NCBI RefSeq assembly: GCF_009905535.1
Contig: NZ_JAAALA010000027.1
Coordinates: 1 to 59,361 of the forward strand
Source of the DNA: Caulobacter sp. SLTY
GTDB lineage: Bacteria; Pseudomonadota; Alphaproteobacteria; Caulobacterales; Caulobacteraceae
DNA: 59,361 bases
Direction of reading: 5' to 3'
Position 1 is the first letter of the stretch. Each line of letters opens with the position of its first letter. The translations under genes and the position numbers were made by a program. The notes beneath the pieces are model-generated. The model was given only the letters and a program-made list of their open reading frames with translations, was not told the DNA's origin and searched no databases. Below, one piece after another: positions 59,287 to 59,361 of the stretch.

Positions 59287-59361
59287 CGACGAACTGCGAG
59301 GGCGGCGGCTAAACACCCGTTTGAATCCCCTTCCCCCCTCCCCGCCCCGCCGCTAATCTCC

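Overview
The window is a dense, high-GC chromosomal segment of an alphaproteobacterium, almost certainly a member of the Caulobacteraceae (Caulobacter, Phenylobacterium or a close relative). The argument rests on lineage marker genes: a divK-pleD operon whose products keep the diagnostic residues and near-identical lengths of the Caulobacter crescentus proteins, a 972-residue PodJ polarity factor with coiled coil, membrane segment, Sel1 repeats and peptidoglycan-binding end, consensus or near-consensus CtrA boxes (TTAA-N7-TTAA) in front of divK, podJ and a chemoreceptor gene, and an EcfG/SigT-type promoter in front of a CBS-domain gene.

Layout. 1-6.3 kb: end of a DUF4139-like protein, RNase R, a DUF4424 protein, two overlapping NUDIX hydrolases, a secreted unknown and ribosomal protein L33. 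6.4-13.8 kb: cell-cycle signalling (divK-pleD), a HAD-like protein, a DUF4279 protein, a beta-hydroxyacid dehydrogenase-like enzyme, MotB, the N-end-rule aminoacyl transferase Bpt, a proline-rich mini-protein and a PilZ protein. 13.8-20.4 kb: unknowns, a sulfotransferase-like protein, an HNH nuclease, a TetR regulator, the CBS protein, GluQ-RS, an EamA transporter and a GNAT enzyme. 20.4-24.0 kb: TlpA thioredoxin, then argH, an LptM-like lipoprotein and lysA as a tight operon. 24-30.9 kb: enoyl-CoA hydratase, a VapBC toxin-antitoxin pair, hypoxanthine phosphoribosyltransferase, a zinc-ribbon DUF3426 protein, ftsE-ftsX, a DUF218 protein and PlsC. 30.9-35.4 kb: a ChaC-like protein, a DUF2125 protein, then the aromatic amino-acid block chorismate mutase / HisC-type aminotransferase / prephenate dehydrogenase. 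35.4-40.7 kb: two tandem secreted START-like proteins, RtcB, an ArsR-SRPBCC-SRPBCC operon, an Xre-like regulator and an O-methyltransferase. 40.9-47.2 kb: a DinG-type helicase broken by a frameshift, a DUF4180 protein and the ligase-associated repair pair (DEXH helicase plus PdeM). 47.2-57.4 kb: PodJ, an MprF-like lysyltransferase, a second enoyl-CoA hydratase, a soluble chemoreceptor, a spermidine-synthase-like enzyme, a DUF6481 protein and a HisKA_2 histidine kinase. 57.4-59.4 kb: an AT-richer accessory cassette of two unfamiliar genes.

How the genes work together. Several fit one cell-cycle and motility theme: DivK and PleD relay polar cues to CtrA and c-di-GMP, PilZ proteins read c-di-GMP, PodJ organises the pole, and MotB and the chemoreceptor serve swarmer-cell motility. 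The rest is mainly housekeeping in short overlapping operons (ATGA and GTGA junctions are frequent). Intergenic gaps carry several families of short inverted repeats.

The most unusual stretch is the end of the window (57782-59286). Two adjacent genes with atypical base and codon use encode a 297-residue protein of unknown family and a 202-residue protein with the His...Cys signature of caspase-like (CHAT/clan CD) peptidases. It looks like a transferred effector module and is the best candidate here for an undescribed system. Everything is inferred from reading the sequence; no database search was run.
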